64,000 nt of DNA. It comes from Flavobacterium quisquiliarum (GTDB lineage Bacteria; Bacteroidota; Bacteroidia; Flavobacteriales; Flavobacteriaceae). Made by a program: the position numbers and the translations under genes. This document shows, piece after piece, positions 1-9,272 of this stretch; positions within the stretch are counted from its first letter, which is position 1; each line of letters starts with the position of its first letter. The notes under the pieces were generated by a model, which was not told the origin of the DNA, ran no database searches, and worked only from the letters and a program-made list of their open reading frames with translations. The stretch lies in contig NZ_WWEM01000010.1 in assembly GCF_019308285.1 (NCBI RefSeq), positions 1 through 64,000 of the forward strand. Reading direction: 5' to 3'.

Positions 1-869
1 AGTCCATAAATCAATCCGCCCATGAAAGCATCACCGCTTCCAACTCTGTCCACTACTGGAGTCACTTCTTTTACTTTTGCACTGTAAACTGTTTTCCCGT
101 CATACAAAATTCCGCCGATTCTCTGGTGTGAAGCGCTAACTGAATAACGAAGTGTTGTTGCAGCAATTTTAAGGTTCGGAATCAATTCAAACAGTTTATC
201 ATATACTGCCGGAAGTGATTTTTCATCCTGATAATTCGGATTTACTTTCGGAATTCCCAGCATAAAATAAGCCGTATCAATATCTCCTAAAATTACATTA
301 CTATACTTTAGCATTTCCGGCATTACCTCGCTTGGCGTTTTGCCGTACTGCCAGAGTTTTGATCTGTAATTTAAGTCGCACGAAATTTTAATTCCTTTTT
401 TGTGGGCCACTTTTATTGCTTCCAAACAGGCTTCTGCCGCAGTCTGGGAAATTGCAGGCGTAATACCGCTCCAATGGAACCATTCAGCTCCTTCCAAAAC
501 TTTATCCCATTCAACCTGTCCTTTTTCTATAGTCGACATTGCACTGTGCGCACGGTCATACACCACGTTGCTGCCGCGTGTTCCTGCACCGGTTTCCAGA
601 AAATAAATTCCCAAACGTTCCCCTCCGTAAACAATGTTTTTAGATTTGACATTCATTTTTCTGATTTCTTTCAATGCAGAAAGACCAATTTCGTTTTCAG
701 GCAGTCTTGTAACAAACTCAGCATTAACACCATAATTCGCTAAAGAAACGCAGACATTAAATTCTCCTCCGCCATAAGTGGCACCAAATGCCGCAGACTG
801 TGAAAAACGCAAATGTCTTTCTGTCGATAAACGAAGCATGATTTCTCCAAATGCAACTACTTTGCTCAT
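1..869 (-). CDS. kdgK: 2-keto-3-deoxygluconate kinase, PfkB family (C-terminus cut by window edge)
   Basis: Phosphorylates KDG to KDPG, the last step before the Entner-Doudoroff aldolase in uronate catabolism. The frame is open from the window edge to an ATG at 869 and starts MSKVVAFGEIMLRLS, a typical PfkB/KdgK N-terminus, followed by a GGGEFNVCVSLANYG glycine-rich sugar-binding segment. The PfkB signature VGSGDAFMGG lies near the end, with the catalytic Asp at about residue 280. Only the last few dozen residues are missing. It is transcribed leftward, next to the PL6 lyase gene that also reads leftward. A KDPG aldolase gene would be expected just beyond the left edge. Another PfkB sugar kinase is possible, but the setting in an alginate locus favours KdgK. 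Confidence 0.85.
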   Translation of the reverse strand, partial: MSKVVAFGEIMLRLSTERHLRFSQSAAFGATYGGGEFNVCVSLANYGVNAEFVTRLPENEIGLSALKEIRKMNVKSKNIVYGGERLGIYFLETGAGTRGSNVVYDRAHSAMSTIEKGQVEWDKVLEGAEWFHWSGITPAISQTAAEACLEAIKVAHKKGIKISCDLNYRSKLWQYGKTPSEVMPEMLKYSNVILGDIDTAYFMLGIPKVNPNYQDEKSLPAVYDKLFELIPNLKIAATTLRYSVSASHQRIGGILYDGKTVYSAKVKEVTPVVDRVGSGDAFMGGLIYG

Positions 870-941
870 ATTTTTATTTTTTTCTACAGGGTAAAAAACC
901 TTTGCAACTTTTTCACTCTGTTACTTTGAACCTTTTTTTAA

Positions 942-3248
942 CTAATACATCATTTTCTGCTTTAAATTTTGTTCGGTTTTAAATTCTCCCGAATTATCAA
1001 TTTTATTATTGCTGTTTACTTGTTCTTTTTCTCCCCATAAAACAGCAATTGTTTTTACAGCATTGTTGCTAAAGATGTTATTTGATATTGTAACATTTAC
1101 AATCCCTTGTAATTTTAATAAAGTCCCGCTTGCTTCTAATTTTCCAGAATTGATAACAGAATTATTGTCAAAAATTAAATTTCCTCCAATAGTAGATTCA
1201 TCATAACCACCTCTATAATAATCTAATATATAATTAGAAATAGTACTGAATTTAGTATTGGTAATCAGTAAAAACTCGGCATTATATTCTCCTAAATCAT
1301 CATTTTCTGCTGCTAGACTAATTCCGTTCTTGCAATCTTTTATTATAGAATTGTTAATAGCAATTGTGTCTGAGAAGGAATCTTTATAAGCTTTTAAAAC
1401 ATAATCAAACTGACTTATTTCACTGTTTTCTATTTTTAGGTTATAAGCCGAAGACATTTCCTTTTCTTTGGTAGTAAATGCATTTTGAGTATTTTTTCCT
1501 TTAAGAATTACTGCATTCAGCACTAAGTTTCCTTTTGGTAACATTAAGAAAGCGGCAGTATTGTTTGCTCCATTATATTCCAAAATGGCTTTGCTCTTTT
1601 TGTCTCTTGATTGAATTGCAATTGTTTTATCAATTTTTAGAGATTCGGTTATTTTATAAATTCCACTTTTTAGTTCAATAATGGTATTTGAAGAAGCTTC
1701 AGAAAGGGCTTTGAGAAATTCTTTCTGAGTAGAGACTTGAACCGTTTTTGGTTTTGTTATCAGCGTATCATTAGAAAACCAGCTTGTTCCAAAGTCTTTT
1801 TTATTAATTTGTCCCTTATTTTTTTCTACGGGAAGAACCATTGCCCCAATTCCGTTTTTAGGATTTCTGCCATTTCCAAATACATCCTTAGTAATGTTTT
1901 CAAAATCAAAACCATTATAAACGTCTGTTTGATTTGCTGTTGGAACATATAACCAGTCAGATTGTTTGTTTAGAGTGAAGTCGTTTCTTTGTAATTCTTT
2001 TGTTTCTGATTTGCTTTCGTAATCCGTGTTTATAATGTTGTTTTTAAATAAAATGCCATCAATCTTATCATAAGCTTTTATCGGCGCCTTAACATCTCCA
2101 GAATTATAAATTAAATTGTTAGCTATAATAGTACGTGTTGGCCTTGCCGAACGAATTTCCTGCGCTGGTAAAACAGCTGATTTATCCATGTTAGCACCTA
2201 CACTCAATTGCCAAGGAGTGCCGCAATCTACAAAAGTGTTATAAGCTACAACAGCATCAGTAACTTGATTATAGCGATTTTGAGGAGATTTTGGAACTCC
2301 ATTCATAACCGCTAATGCACTGCGGAATTCATTTCCTTTTATCTTATAAAAATAATTATTGGTAATCCAATGCCCTGTATTAATTAGACGAATACCGCCC
2401 ATAAAATCAGAATTCTCATCTCCAATAAATATATTACTATCAATGGTACAGTAGTTTCCATGTCGCAAAACCAAAGAGCCTTCAGATTTATAAAAGATAT
2501 TATCACGGTAAATATTATTGTTTGATTTATTAGAGATGATTTCAACTTCGCCATCACATCTTTCAAATAAATTATGTTCAACAATAGTGTAAGAAGAAGC
2601 CATTGAAGTGCCACTGTCTCCAATTTGAATAGTTTCGCCATGCGGTCCTCCTTTTCGTGGACGAGGCCCAAAATGGTTATTAATGATTTTATGATAATTG
2701 TTAATCTGCTCATTTCCCTCTAAAATGACCATAATTGTTGGCCCTTGATTCGATTTGCCAGATAAGTAAGAATTTGATAGTTCGTTATGTCTTCCCCAAA
2801 ATTCGATCCAATGATCTGAACGGACACGGTTTAATTGGGTAAAGTCTTCAATTACACAATCTGTAACGATACAGTTATTTGCAATTTTACTTGAATCAAT
2901 ATGAAAATCGATTACAGATTTTGATGGTGTATAACCGTTACGAAAGTACAACCCTCTTATAACTAAATATGAGCCTCCAATTTTTAAATCGGATACCCCT
3001 TCAATGCTTACTTTTCCAGAAGTTTCAGCTCTTAGTGTTATAGGATTGTCTTTAGTTCCTTTGCTGTCAAATTTAATTTGAATATTTTTCCATGTACCAT
3101 TCGATAAAATTATTTCGTCTCCAGGTTTTGCATTTGAAATGGCTGTTTTCAATTCGGCCTCGTTTTTTACTTTCAAAGTAGTTTTGCCAATCGCTGCAAA
3201 TGAGAATAACAAAAAGGCTAAGTTTAGCACAAAAAAATTCTTCATCAA
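942..3248 (-). CDS. Alginate lyase, polysaccharide lyase family 6 (PL6)
   Basis: Cleaves alginate, or its MG/G-rich oligomers, by beta-elimination. Residues 1-21 are a Sec signal peptide. Residues 25-440 form the parallel beta-helix of the chondroitinase B-like PL6 fold. The segment 232-262 carries the calcium-binding acidic pair (GEVEII), the Brønsted base Lys241 (SNKSNNN) and the acid Arg262 (VLRHGN). Their 21-residue spacing matches the Lys/Arg pair known in PL6. The length of 768 residues fits the two-domain PL6 type, where a second beta-helix (here about 500-768) follows the catalytic one. A TTGG-N4-CCAA operator lies about 60 bases upstream, so it is probably under the GntR regulator at 17228. 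Secreted or periplasmic; exo or endo action cannot be read from sequence. Confidence 0.92.
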   Translation of the reverse strand: MMKNFFVLNLAFLLFSFAAIGKTTLKVKNEAELKTAISNAKPGDEIILSNGTWKNIQIKFDSKGTKDNPITLRAETSGKVSIEGVSDLKIGGSYLVIRGLYFRNGYTPSKSVIDFHIDSSKIANNCIVTDCVIEDFTQLNRVRSDHWIEFWGRHNELSNSYLSGKSNQGPTIMVILEGNEQINNYHKIINNHFGPRPRKGGPHGETIQIGDSGTSMASSYTIVEHNLFERCDGEVEIISNKSNNNIYRDNIFYKSEGSLVLRHGNYCTIDSNIFIGDENSDFMGGIRLINTGHWITNNYFYKIKGNEFRSALAVMNGVPKSPQNRYNQVTDAVVAYNTFVDCGTPWQLSVGANMDKSAVLPAQEIRSARPTRTIIANNLIYNSGDVKAPIKAYDKIDGILFKNNIINTDYESKSETKELQRNDFTLNKQSDWLYVPTANQTDVYNGFDFENITKDVFGNGRNPKNGIGAMVLPVEKNKGQINKKDFGTSWFSNDTLITKPKTVQVSTQKEFLKALSEASSNTIIELKSGIYKITESLKIDKTIAIQSRDKKSKAILEYNGANNTAAFLMLPKGNLVLNAVILKGKNTQNAFTTKEKEMSSAYNLKIENSEISQFDYVLKAYKDSFSDTIAINNSIIKDCKNGISLAAENDDLGEYNAEFLLITNTKFSTISNYILDYYRGGYDESTIGGNLIFDNNSVINSGKLEASGTLLKLQGIVNVTISNNIFSNNAVKTIAVLWGEKEQVNSNNKIDNSGEFKTEQNLKQKMMY

Positions 3249-3284
3249 TTTTATTATTTGGTTATTAAAAAAATATGAGTTTCT

Positions 3285-3326
3285 TGTAATCCAAACTACA
3301 AATAAATAATTGGTTAACCAGTTTGG
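3285..3326 (-). promoter_or_regulatory. Promoter region of the PL6 gene with GntR-type operator
   Basis: The palindrome TTGG-TTAA-CCAG sits at 3310-3321 in the context AATTGGTTAACCAGTTT. Eleven bases away, toward the PL6 start, is the 14-mer TGTAATCCAAACTA (3285-3298). On the minus strand it reads TAGTTTGGATTACA, similar to the Bacteroidota -7 element. The same 14-mer at nearly the same distance from the same palindrome occurs before susC (16872-16885). The operator would therefore cover the -33 region. The function is inferred from repetition across the locus. Confidence 0.65.
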
Positions 3327-3619
3327 AAATCCAAATATAAGTAATTTTTCTTATTCAAAACATAAATAAGTATAATTTAAAGAAATTTTTGTTCTAATTT
3401 CTTGATAAAAGATTAAGAAGTTTAATAGAGGTATCTTAATTCCTTTTTAAAATAAAGGAGATTAGTTTTTTTTTTTTCTTTTTTATTTAATGAAAACCCA
3501 CTAAGCCTTTATTTTACTTCATTCTTTGTTTGTAATTATGAATCTGATAAAAACGAATTTCATTTTTATTTCAATTTTTTTTATTGAAAATCTAATTTAT
3601 TCATATTAAAGTTGTTATT

Positions 3620-3657
3620 TTGGTTTAACCAAATTGGATTGCCAATTTAAAAAACCA
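3620..3657 (+). promoter_or_regulatory. Double GntR-type operator upstream of the PL7 gene
   Basis: Two adjacent palindromes, TTGG-TTTAA-CCAA (3620-3632) and TTGG-ATTG-CCAA (3634-3645), lie about 45 bases before the ATG at 3688. The second runs into the 16-mer CCAATTTAAAAAACCA (3642-3657), which recurs exactly at 8103-8118 before the second PL7 gene. The rest of the 3249-3687 gap is A/T-rich with a long T run near 3466 and shows nothing else. Confidence 0.6.
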
Positions 3658-3687
3658 ATTAATTAACCTTTTTAAAAAACAATTTCT

Positions 3688-5036
3688 ATGAAAAGAAAAA
3701 CATTTAAAAAATTACATTCCTTTTTTTTAAAATCGAATAAATTAGTGGATTTTTATTCGTTTGTCTCATTCTTTTGACTGCCTGTACTAATGAAGAATTA
3801 CAAAAAGGCGAAAAGGAAGCTGCAACAAATGAAGTACCAAAGACGACTGGTACGACTATGAAGTTAGTGACAACCAAACTAACTCCTGCATCAGTTTCTG
3901 ACAATGGCAACGATGGAAATGTTGCCGCTAATACATTAGATGGCAATTTAAGTACACGCTGGTCTTCGGATGGCAGTACAGGAAAGTATATTACCTATGA
4001 TTTAGGATCTTCTAAATCTATTTCCAGTCTTAAAATAGCGTGGCATCAAGGAGATCAAAGAAAATCGTATTTTCAAATTCGCGTTGGCGATTCAACAGGT
4101 AGTCTTACTACTGTTTATGATGCAAAAACAACGGGAAGCAGCGGTACTACAACAGCTTTAGAAACTTATACTTTATCATCTCCAGTTACAGCTAGATATG
4201 TTAGAATTTCTTGTTTTGGAAATTCATTGACGACTTGGAACAGCATTGCAGAGACAGAGATTTACAGTACTGTAGATGATGGATTACCAGATACGTACCC
4301 AACTTCGGTAATTGGCATTACGGCAAATACATGGAAGATTAATAGTTTTACTGGAACTCCGGGCTCTTCTGCGGTTTATTATGATGATATTACAACAGCA
4401 AGCGGTGTATCTTATAATACTTATAATGATCCTAATTATTTCTACACAGATGGAACTTGGACTTATTTTAAATGCTACAGAGGACTTGGTACTTCATCAA
4501 ATTCTTCAAACCCTAGAGTGGAATTAAGAGAATTGAATAATGGAAGTTCAGCAAGCTGGGACGGTTCAGTAGGAACTCATACCATGACTTGGACGGTTAA
4601 AGTAGATAAGCTGCCAAAAGGAGAAAATGGAACTACTGGAGTTTTATGCTTTGGTCAAATACATGGCCCTTCTACAAATAGCAGTGGCGTGGCAGTAGAT
4701 GATATTATACGTGTACAATTTGACGGAGCTGCTAATCAATCAACTGGTACAGTTAAATTAAAAATCAGTGGCTATATTACTGAAAAAGTTTTGGGTGGAA
4801 GTAAATCTTTTACCGGATATTCATTGGGTACGAGTTATACTTTTACAATAAAATATACTGGCGGAAAAGTGTATTTGTATAACGGATCAACTTTAGTTTT
4901 TTCTCAGCAAATGGACACAAGTACAGAAGGAAATTACTTTAAAGCTGGAAACTATTTGCAGTCTGTAAAAAATGTCAGCTATGATGGTTCTTATGGTTTG
5001 GTTGGAATCAGTAGCCTAACAGTTTCTCATCAATAA
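3688..5036 (+). CDS. CBM32-PL7 alginate lyase lipoprotein; signal peptide frame broken by one base
   Basis: Endolytic alginate lyase. Numbering from the TTG at 3774, residues 35-165 are an F5/8-type (CBM32) module and 185-420 a PL7 jelly roll with all three signature blocks: RVELREL (248-254), QIH (295-297, catalytic Gln and His) and YFKAGNYLQ (388-396, catalytic Tyr). The continuous frame begins only at LTACTNEE, which is a lipobox with no signal peptide before it. The preceding frame from ATG 3688 reads MKRKTFKKLHSFFLKSNKLV and then stops at 3775. Adding one T to the TTTTT run at 3750-3754 joins the two into a normal SPII signal ending LFVCLILLTAC. So this is a frameshift, either a real mutation or a sequencing error. 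The mature enzyme is intact. Two operators sit just upstream. Confidence 0.88.
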
Positions 5037-5056
5037 TTTAAGTTGTTTTTTTTTAA

Positions 5057-5090
5057 AGTGGCTGTCTCAAAAGGACAGCTTCTTTTTTAC
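5057..5090 (+). terminator. Rho-independent terminator after the PL7 gene
   Basis: GCTGTC (5061-5066) pairs with GACAGC (5074-5079) across a TCAAAAG loop, followed by TTCTTTTTT. It lies 25 bases after the stop of the CBM32-PL7 gene. Confidence 0.7.
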
Positions 5091-5182
5091 AGTTTATTTA
5101 AAGCTGTTTTTTGAACTTAAATCAAAGTTAGATACAAAAAAAGTATGCTTTTTATTTTTTTATTATGTATTTAATCATATAT

Positions 5183-5210
5183 TTGGAAAACCAAATTGGT
5201 AAACCAGTTT
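5183..5210 (+). promoter_or_regulatory. Double GntR-type operator upstream of the PL17-kdgF operon
   Basis: TTGG-AAAA-CCAA (5183-5194) is followed directly by TTGG-TAAA-CCAG (5196-5207), centre spacing about 13 bases. It is the same tandem arrangement as at 3620-3645. It lies about 150 bases before the PL17 start. The remainder of the 5037-5345 gap holds only the terminator of the previous gene and A/T-rich sequence. Confidence 0.6.
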
Positions 5211-5360
5211 TGAAATAAACATTTTTTGATTGAAATTATGATTATTGTTTTCTGAATTGGTTTTAAAATTAAGTGATTACAAAAATTAAATAGTTTAGTG
5301 CTGAACAAAAAACAAAAAATCTGTTATTGACTAACTGAAAAAAAGATGATAATACATTTC

Positions 5361-7613
5361 ATGAAAAATAAAGTCTTGATACTGCTTGCTTTTACAATAC
5401 TGTTATTAGTATCTGAAAATGCAATTGCTCAGTCGCATCCTAGATTAGTTTTGACTAAAAAAGGTGCAGCTGAAATCAAGGCAAATTTAGGTAAAGCACC
5501 ACTTTTTGATTCTTCATTACGGGAAGTTAAAAAAGAAGTCGATGCAGAAATTGCGTTAGGAATTGAGGTTCCTATTCCTAAAGATTTTTCGGGAGGTTAT
5601 ACACATGAGCGCCACAAAAAGAATTTTTTAATCGTGCAGAAAGCCGGTTTTTTATATCAGATTTTAGGAGATAAAAAGTATGCGGTCTATGTAAAAGAAA
5701 TGTTGATGGCTTATGCTAAATTATATCCTACACTGCCTTTGCATCCGCAGGAACGTTCTTATGCAAGAGGGAAATTATTTTGGCAGGCACTCAATGATGC
5801 TAATTGGCTTGTATACACAAGTCAGGCTTATGATTGTGTTTATGATTTTATTGGTGCAGCCGACAGAGCTATTTTGGAAAAAGAATTATTCAGACCATTT
5901 GCTGACTTTATTTCGATAGGTTCTCCACAGTTTTTTAATCGAGTTCATAATCATAGCACATGGGGAAATGTGGCTGTTGGAATGATAGCTTTGGTAATGG
6001 ATGATGCAGAATTGCTTGATAGGGCTTTGAATGGTTTAAAAGAAGATGGTTTACCTGCGGGTATGAAAGATAATGATGGAGGTTTAATTAAACAGGAAGG
6101 TCAGAAAACTGGATTTTTAGCCAATGTTGATGAGCCTTTTTCTCCAGATGGTTATTACAATGAAGGCCCTTATTATCAGAGATATGCTATGTATCCTTTT
6201 TTAGTTTTCGCAGAAGCATTGCAAAACACTAAACCAGATTTAAAAATTTTTGAATATAAAAAAGGAATTTTGATTAAGTCGGTGTATGCATTATTAAATC
6301 TAACCAATTCTGAAGGAGAGTTTTTTCCACTCAACGACGGACAAAAAGGAATGTCCTATTATTCAAGAGAATTGGTTTCGTCAGTTGATATTGCTTATTT
6401 ATATGGAGGAAAAGATGCTTCTTTATTGTCTATTGCCGAAAAACAAGGACGTGTTCAATTGGATAATGCTGGAATGGCGGTGGCTTTAGCAGTTAAAAAT
6501 AAATTGGCTAAACCTTTTATTAAAAAGTCAATTGATTTGTCTGACGGCCAAGATGGCAACCAAGGAGGTGTGGCTGTTATTAGAAACAAATCTAAGGATG
6601 ATGAATTGACTTTGGTAATGAAATACACTTCTCAAGGTTCCAGCCATGGACATTTTGACAAACTATCTTTTTCTTATTATAACAATGATTCTGAGATTTT
6701 GCAGGATTATGGATTGGCGAGATTTGTCAATATTGAGCAAAAAGGCGGTGGAAATTATTTGAAAGAAAATGAGACCTGGGCAAAACAGACTATTGCCCAC
6801 AATACTATTATTCAAAACGAAACCTCACATTTTAAAGGAGATTTTGAAATAGGAGATAAATTTTCATCCAAAAGATATTTCTTCGATTCGAGTAATCCTA
6901 AAATTCAAATTATAAGCGCAATTGAAGATAACGCATATCCCAATACAAAAATGCATCGCACAATGGCCTTGCTTGAGATTGATGGCTATGAAAAGCCTTT
7001 ATTGCTGGATATTTTTCAAGTGAAGTCCAATACGCCTAATCAATACGATCTGCCTTTTTATTATTTAGGACAAATGATGACCGCCAGTTTTAAGTATGAA
7101 ACTCCAAAAACATTAGAATCATTAGGGAAGTCTTTTGGATATCAACATTTGTGGAAAGAAGGGTTTGGAAAAGCTGGAGCTGAAAACATCAAATTTTCAT
7201 GGTTGGATCATGTAAGTTTTTACACATTAACTTCAGTGACACAGCAAGATGACGAATTATTATTAGTAAGCTTGGGTGCTAATGATCCTAATTTTAATTT
7301 GCGTAGAGATGCAGGATTAATTATTCGAAAGAAAAATGTTCAACAGGCGTCATATATTAATGTTATAGAAACACATGGCAGTTATAGTACCGTTACAGAA
7401 GCCGCTATAAACGCTTCAAGCTCCATAATAACAGTGGAAAAAGTTTATGAAGATGAAAACTATATTGGAGTTTCTATCAAAAACAAAAACGGGACTTCTT
7501 TCTTGTTTGTTTTTGCTACAGCAAATAATTCAGTATCAGAGAAACATACCTTGGAAATTAAAGGAACGACCTATTCTTGGGTTGGAACCTATTTTAGTAA
7601 AGTAATTAAATAA
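5361..7613 (+). CDS. Oligoalginate lyase, polysaccharide lyase family 17 (PL17)
   Basis: Exolytic lyase that releases 4-deoxy-L-erythro-5-hexoseulose uronate (DEH) from alginate oligomers, probably in the periplasm. The start at 5361 (MKNKVLILLAF) gives a clean signal peptide ending ENAIAQ; an ATG 15 bases upstream is also in frame. Numbered from that upstream ATG, residues 30-380 form the alpha/alpha toroid with HNHSTW (201-206) and YNEGPYYQRY (271-280, catalytic Tyr/Arg region). The heparinase II/III-like beta-sheet domain follows, with SHGHFDK (433-439) and AHNTI (484-488) carrying the metal-binding and active-site histidines. The length (750 residues) is usual for PL17. kdgF follows after 9 bases, so the enzyme making DEH and the enzyme handling it are co-transcribed. 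Confidence 0.93.
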   Translation: MKNKVLILLAFTILLLVSENAIAQSHPRLVLTKKGAAEIKANLGKAPLFDSSLREVKKEVDAEIALGIEVPIPKDFSGGYTHERHKKNFLIVQKAGFLYQILGDKKYAVYVKEMLMAYAKLYPTLPLHPQERSYARGKLFWQALNDANWLVYTSQAYDCVYDFIGAADRAILEKELFRPFADFISIGSPQFFNRVHNHSTWGNVAVGMIALVMDDAELLDRALNGLKEDGLPAGMKDNDGGLIKQEGQKTGFLANVDEPFSPDGYYNEGPYYQRYAMYPFLVFAEALQNTKPDLKIFEYKKGILIKSVYALLNLTNSEGEFFPLNDGQKGMSYYSRELVSSVDIAYLYGGKDASLLSIAEKQGRVQLDNAGMAVALAVKNKLAKPFIKKSIDLSDGQDGNQGGVAVIRNKSKDDELTLVMKYTSQGSSHGHFDKLSFSYYNNDSEILQDYGLARFVNIEQKGGGNYLKENETWAKQTIAHNTIIQNETSHFKGDFEIGDKFSSKRYFFDSSNPKIQIISAIEDNAYPNTKMHRTMALLEIDGYEKPLLLDIFQVKSNTPNQYDLPFYYLGQMMTASFKYETPKTLESLGKSFGYQHLWKEGFGKAGAENIKFSWLDHVSFYTLTSVTQQDDELLLVSLGANDPNFNLRRDAGLIIRKKNVQQASYINVIETHGSYSTVTEAAINASSSIITVEKVYEDENYIGVSIKNKNGTSFLFVFATANNSVSEKHTLEIKGTTYSWVGTYFSKVIK

Positions 7614-7622
7614 AAAAACAAT

Positions 7623-7973
7623 ATGAAAAGTTTTGGAGCAAGCAAGGAATTTTTAATAGGAGATGAAATAGAGTGGGAGATTGTTGGCGATGGTGTAAAG
7701 CGCAAGATAATGGGATACGATGACACTATTATGTTAGTCAATGTAGATTTTAAAAAAGGAAGCATCGGGCCTTTACATGAACATTATCATGCACAAGTAA
7801 CCTATGTGGTTAGCGGAGAATTTGAAGTAACGATAGGCGAGGAGAAAAAAAATCTGAAAGGTGGAGACTGTTTTTATATTCCGCCACATGTATGGCATGG
7901 CGCTTTATGTCTGGCCGATGGCGTTTTAATTGATGTATTTAGTCCTATACGTGAGGACTTTATGAAAATTTAA
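7623..7973 (+). CDS. kdgF: KdgF, cupin that converts 4,5-unsaturated uronates to linear keto sugars
   Basis: KdgF accelerates opening of the unsaturated uronate released by alginate or pectin lyases and hydrolases. The 116-residue single cupin carries the first cupin motif HEHYHAQVTYVVSGEFEV (His52, His54 and Gln58 as likely metal ligands) and the second motif IPPHVWHG (His92). There is no signal peptide, so it is cytoplasmic. It lies 9 bases after the PL17 gene and should share its operators at 5183-5207. It is the only kdgF in the window and could also serve the pectin locus downstream, where GH105 makes the pectin-derived unsaturated uronate. A bare cupin can be over-assigned, but length, motif and context agree. 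Confidence 0.85.
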   Translation: MKSFGASKEFLIGDEIEWEIVGDGVKRKIMGYDDTIMLVNVDFKKGSIGPLHEHYHAQVTYVVSGEFEVTIGEEKKNLKGGDCFYIPPHVWHGALCLADGVLIDVFSPIREDFMKI

Positions 7974-8091
7974 TTGGTTTATAAAATATACTCTTTTATA
8001 AATAGTTTAAAAATAGATTATGTAAATTATTCAATAAAAAAAGCTATCATTTGTTTTTTTATTAACATAAAATGGTATTTTTGAATAATAA

Positions 8092-8118
8092 AAATTGGTT
8101 TACCAATTTAAAAAACCA
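8092..8118 (+). promoter_or_regulatory. GntR-type operator upstream of the second PL7 gene
   Basis: This is the most symmetric operator of the set: AATTGG-TTTA-CCAATT centred at 8100. It continues into the 16-mer CCAATTTAAAAAACCA (8103-8118), also present before the first PL7 gene. The start codon is 124 bases downstream, which leaves room for a long 5' leader. Confidence 0.6.
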
Positions 8119-8241
8119 GATCATCTGATTGACATTATTGAATCTTGCAATAAAGGCAGATTTTAAAAGGTAATGTAGTTTCTGTTTCAAAAGATTGCAG
8201 ATAAAATCTTTACCATTAATTAATTTTATAATAGAACTAAA

Positions 8242-9108
8242 ATGAATTTACAATTTTCAAAAATTTTGCTCTTTATTTCTTTGGCATTTATAACGATTAG
8301 TTATGGTCAGGATCAAAAAAACAAGAGAAATGGGGCTAATATTGATTTATCTCATTGGACGTTAACGACTCCAGCTGAAGATCCAAAGAAACCCGGAAAA
8401 ACATTTGATTTAAATTATCCGGAGATATTTGATTTTGCTTCAAATGATATTGCCAAAAAATATATGTATGAGGATCCAAAAGACAAATCGATTGTTTTTT
8501 ATGCTTATCCATCTGGTACTTCAACTGCCAATAGTCATTTTTCAAGATCAGAATTAAGAGAAACAATGGAAATTGGCAGTAAAAATGTAAACTGGACTTT
8601 TGCCCAAGGTGGCTATTTCAAAGGAACATACGCCATAGAAGATGTTTCAAAGGAAGCTGACGGAAAATACAGCAGAGTGATTATCGCTCAGATCCATGGA
8701 ATATTAACAGACAGTCAGCAAGCTTTAATCGGTCAGAAAGATAAGAATGCAGCACCGATTTTGAAAATCTTCTGGGATCAGGGAAAAATAAGAGTAAAAA
8801 CTAAGGTTCTTAAAAATCAAAATGCATCCTTAAAAGAGATGCTTCCTGCAGATGCATGGACTGATGATAAAGGAAGAGATTTTAAAGAAAAAATAGACTT
8901 CAATACTAAATTCACTCTTGAGATTAAAGTATCTGACGGAAGATTGGAAGTAATTATGAATGGTACAGAATCATTTGTTTACGAAGATATCAATATCAAA
9001 AAATGGGGTGTTTTTGAAAATTATTTCAAAGCAGGAAATTATTTCCAATCTACTAACCCAAATACATTTGCTAAAGTTAAAATCTATGACCTTCAAGTAT
9101 CTCACTAA
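8242..9108 (+). CDS. Alginate lyase, polysaccharide lyase family 7 (PL7)
   Basis: Single-domain PL7 endolyase of 288 residues. Residues 1-23 are a signal peptide (ending ISYGQ), with no lipobox, so it is probably periplasmic or secreted. The mature protein is one jelly roll with the PL7 blocks SRSELRE (101-107), QIH (150-152) and YFKAGNYFQS (261-270). The QIH isoleucine is usually linked to polyG or polyMG preference, but this is only a weak guide. Unlike the PL7 at 3688 it has no CBM32 and no lipid anchor, which suggests division of labour: one enzyme at the surface, one inside. It is the first gene of a same-strand run with the transporter and SDR, though a 164-base gap separates it from the transporter. 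Confidence 0.92.
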   Translation: MNLQFSKILLFISLAFITISYGQDQKNKRNGANIDLSHWTLTTPAEDPKKPGKTFDLNYPEIFDFASNDIAKKYMYEDPKDKSIVFYAYPSGTSTANSHFSRSELRETMEIGSKNVNWTFAQGGYFKGTYAIEDVSKEADGKYSRVIIAQIHGILTDSQQALIGQKDKNAAPILKIFWDQGKIRVKTKVLKNQNASLKEMLPADAWTDDKGRDFKEKIDFNTKFTLEIKVSDGRLEVIMNGTESFVYEDINIKKWGVFENYFKAGNYFQSTNPNTFAKVKIYDLQVSH

Positions 9109-9272
9109 GAGATGAATAATAGGTTTTTCTAAGTGTAAATAGATTGATTTTTCACTTAGTTATTTTATCGCCAATTAAAAAAAAATAAACAATTCATCAT
9201 GCTAAAAACATTGATGCAGGAAGTTCTATATTCTTTTTGAAGAGATTTTAGAACCTAAAAAAACAAATTATA

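Noticed and set aside
400..743. Two rightward reading frames near the left end
   Set aside because: They lie antisense within the KdgK gene, whose conserved motifs cover the same bases.
2384..2713. 109-codon minus-strand frame in the PL6 region
   Set aside because: It is an alternative frame within the PL6 coding sequence, overlapping the catalytic Lys/Arg segment.
3688..3780. Programmed -1 frameshifting in the PL7 leader
   Set aside because: The T run is short and does not give the usual X-XXY-YYZ slip pairing in the required frame; no pseudoknot is evident. A missing base is simpler.
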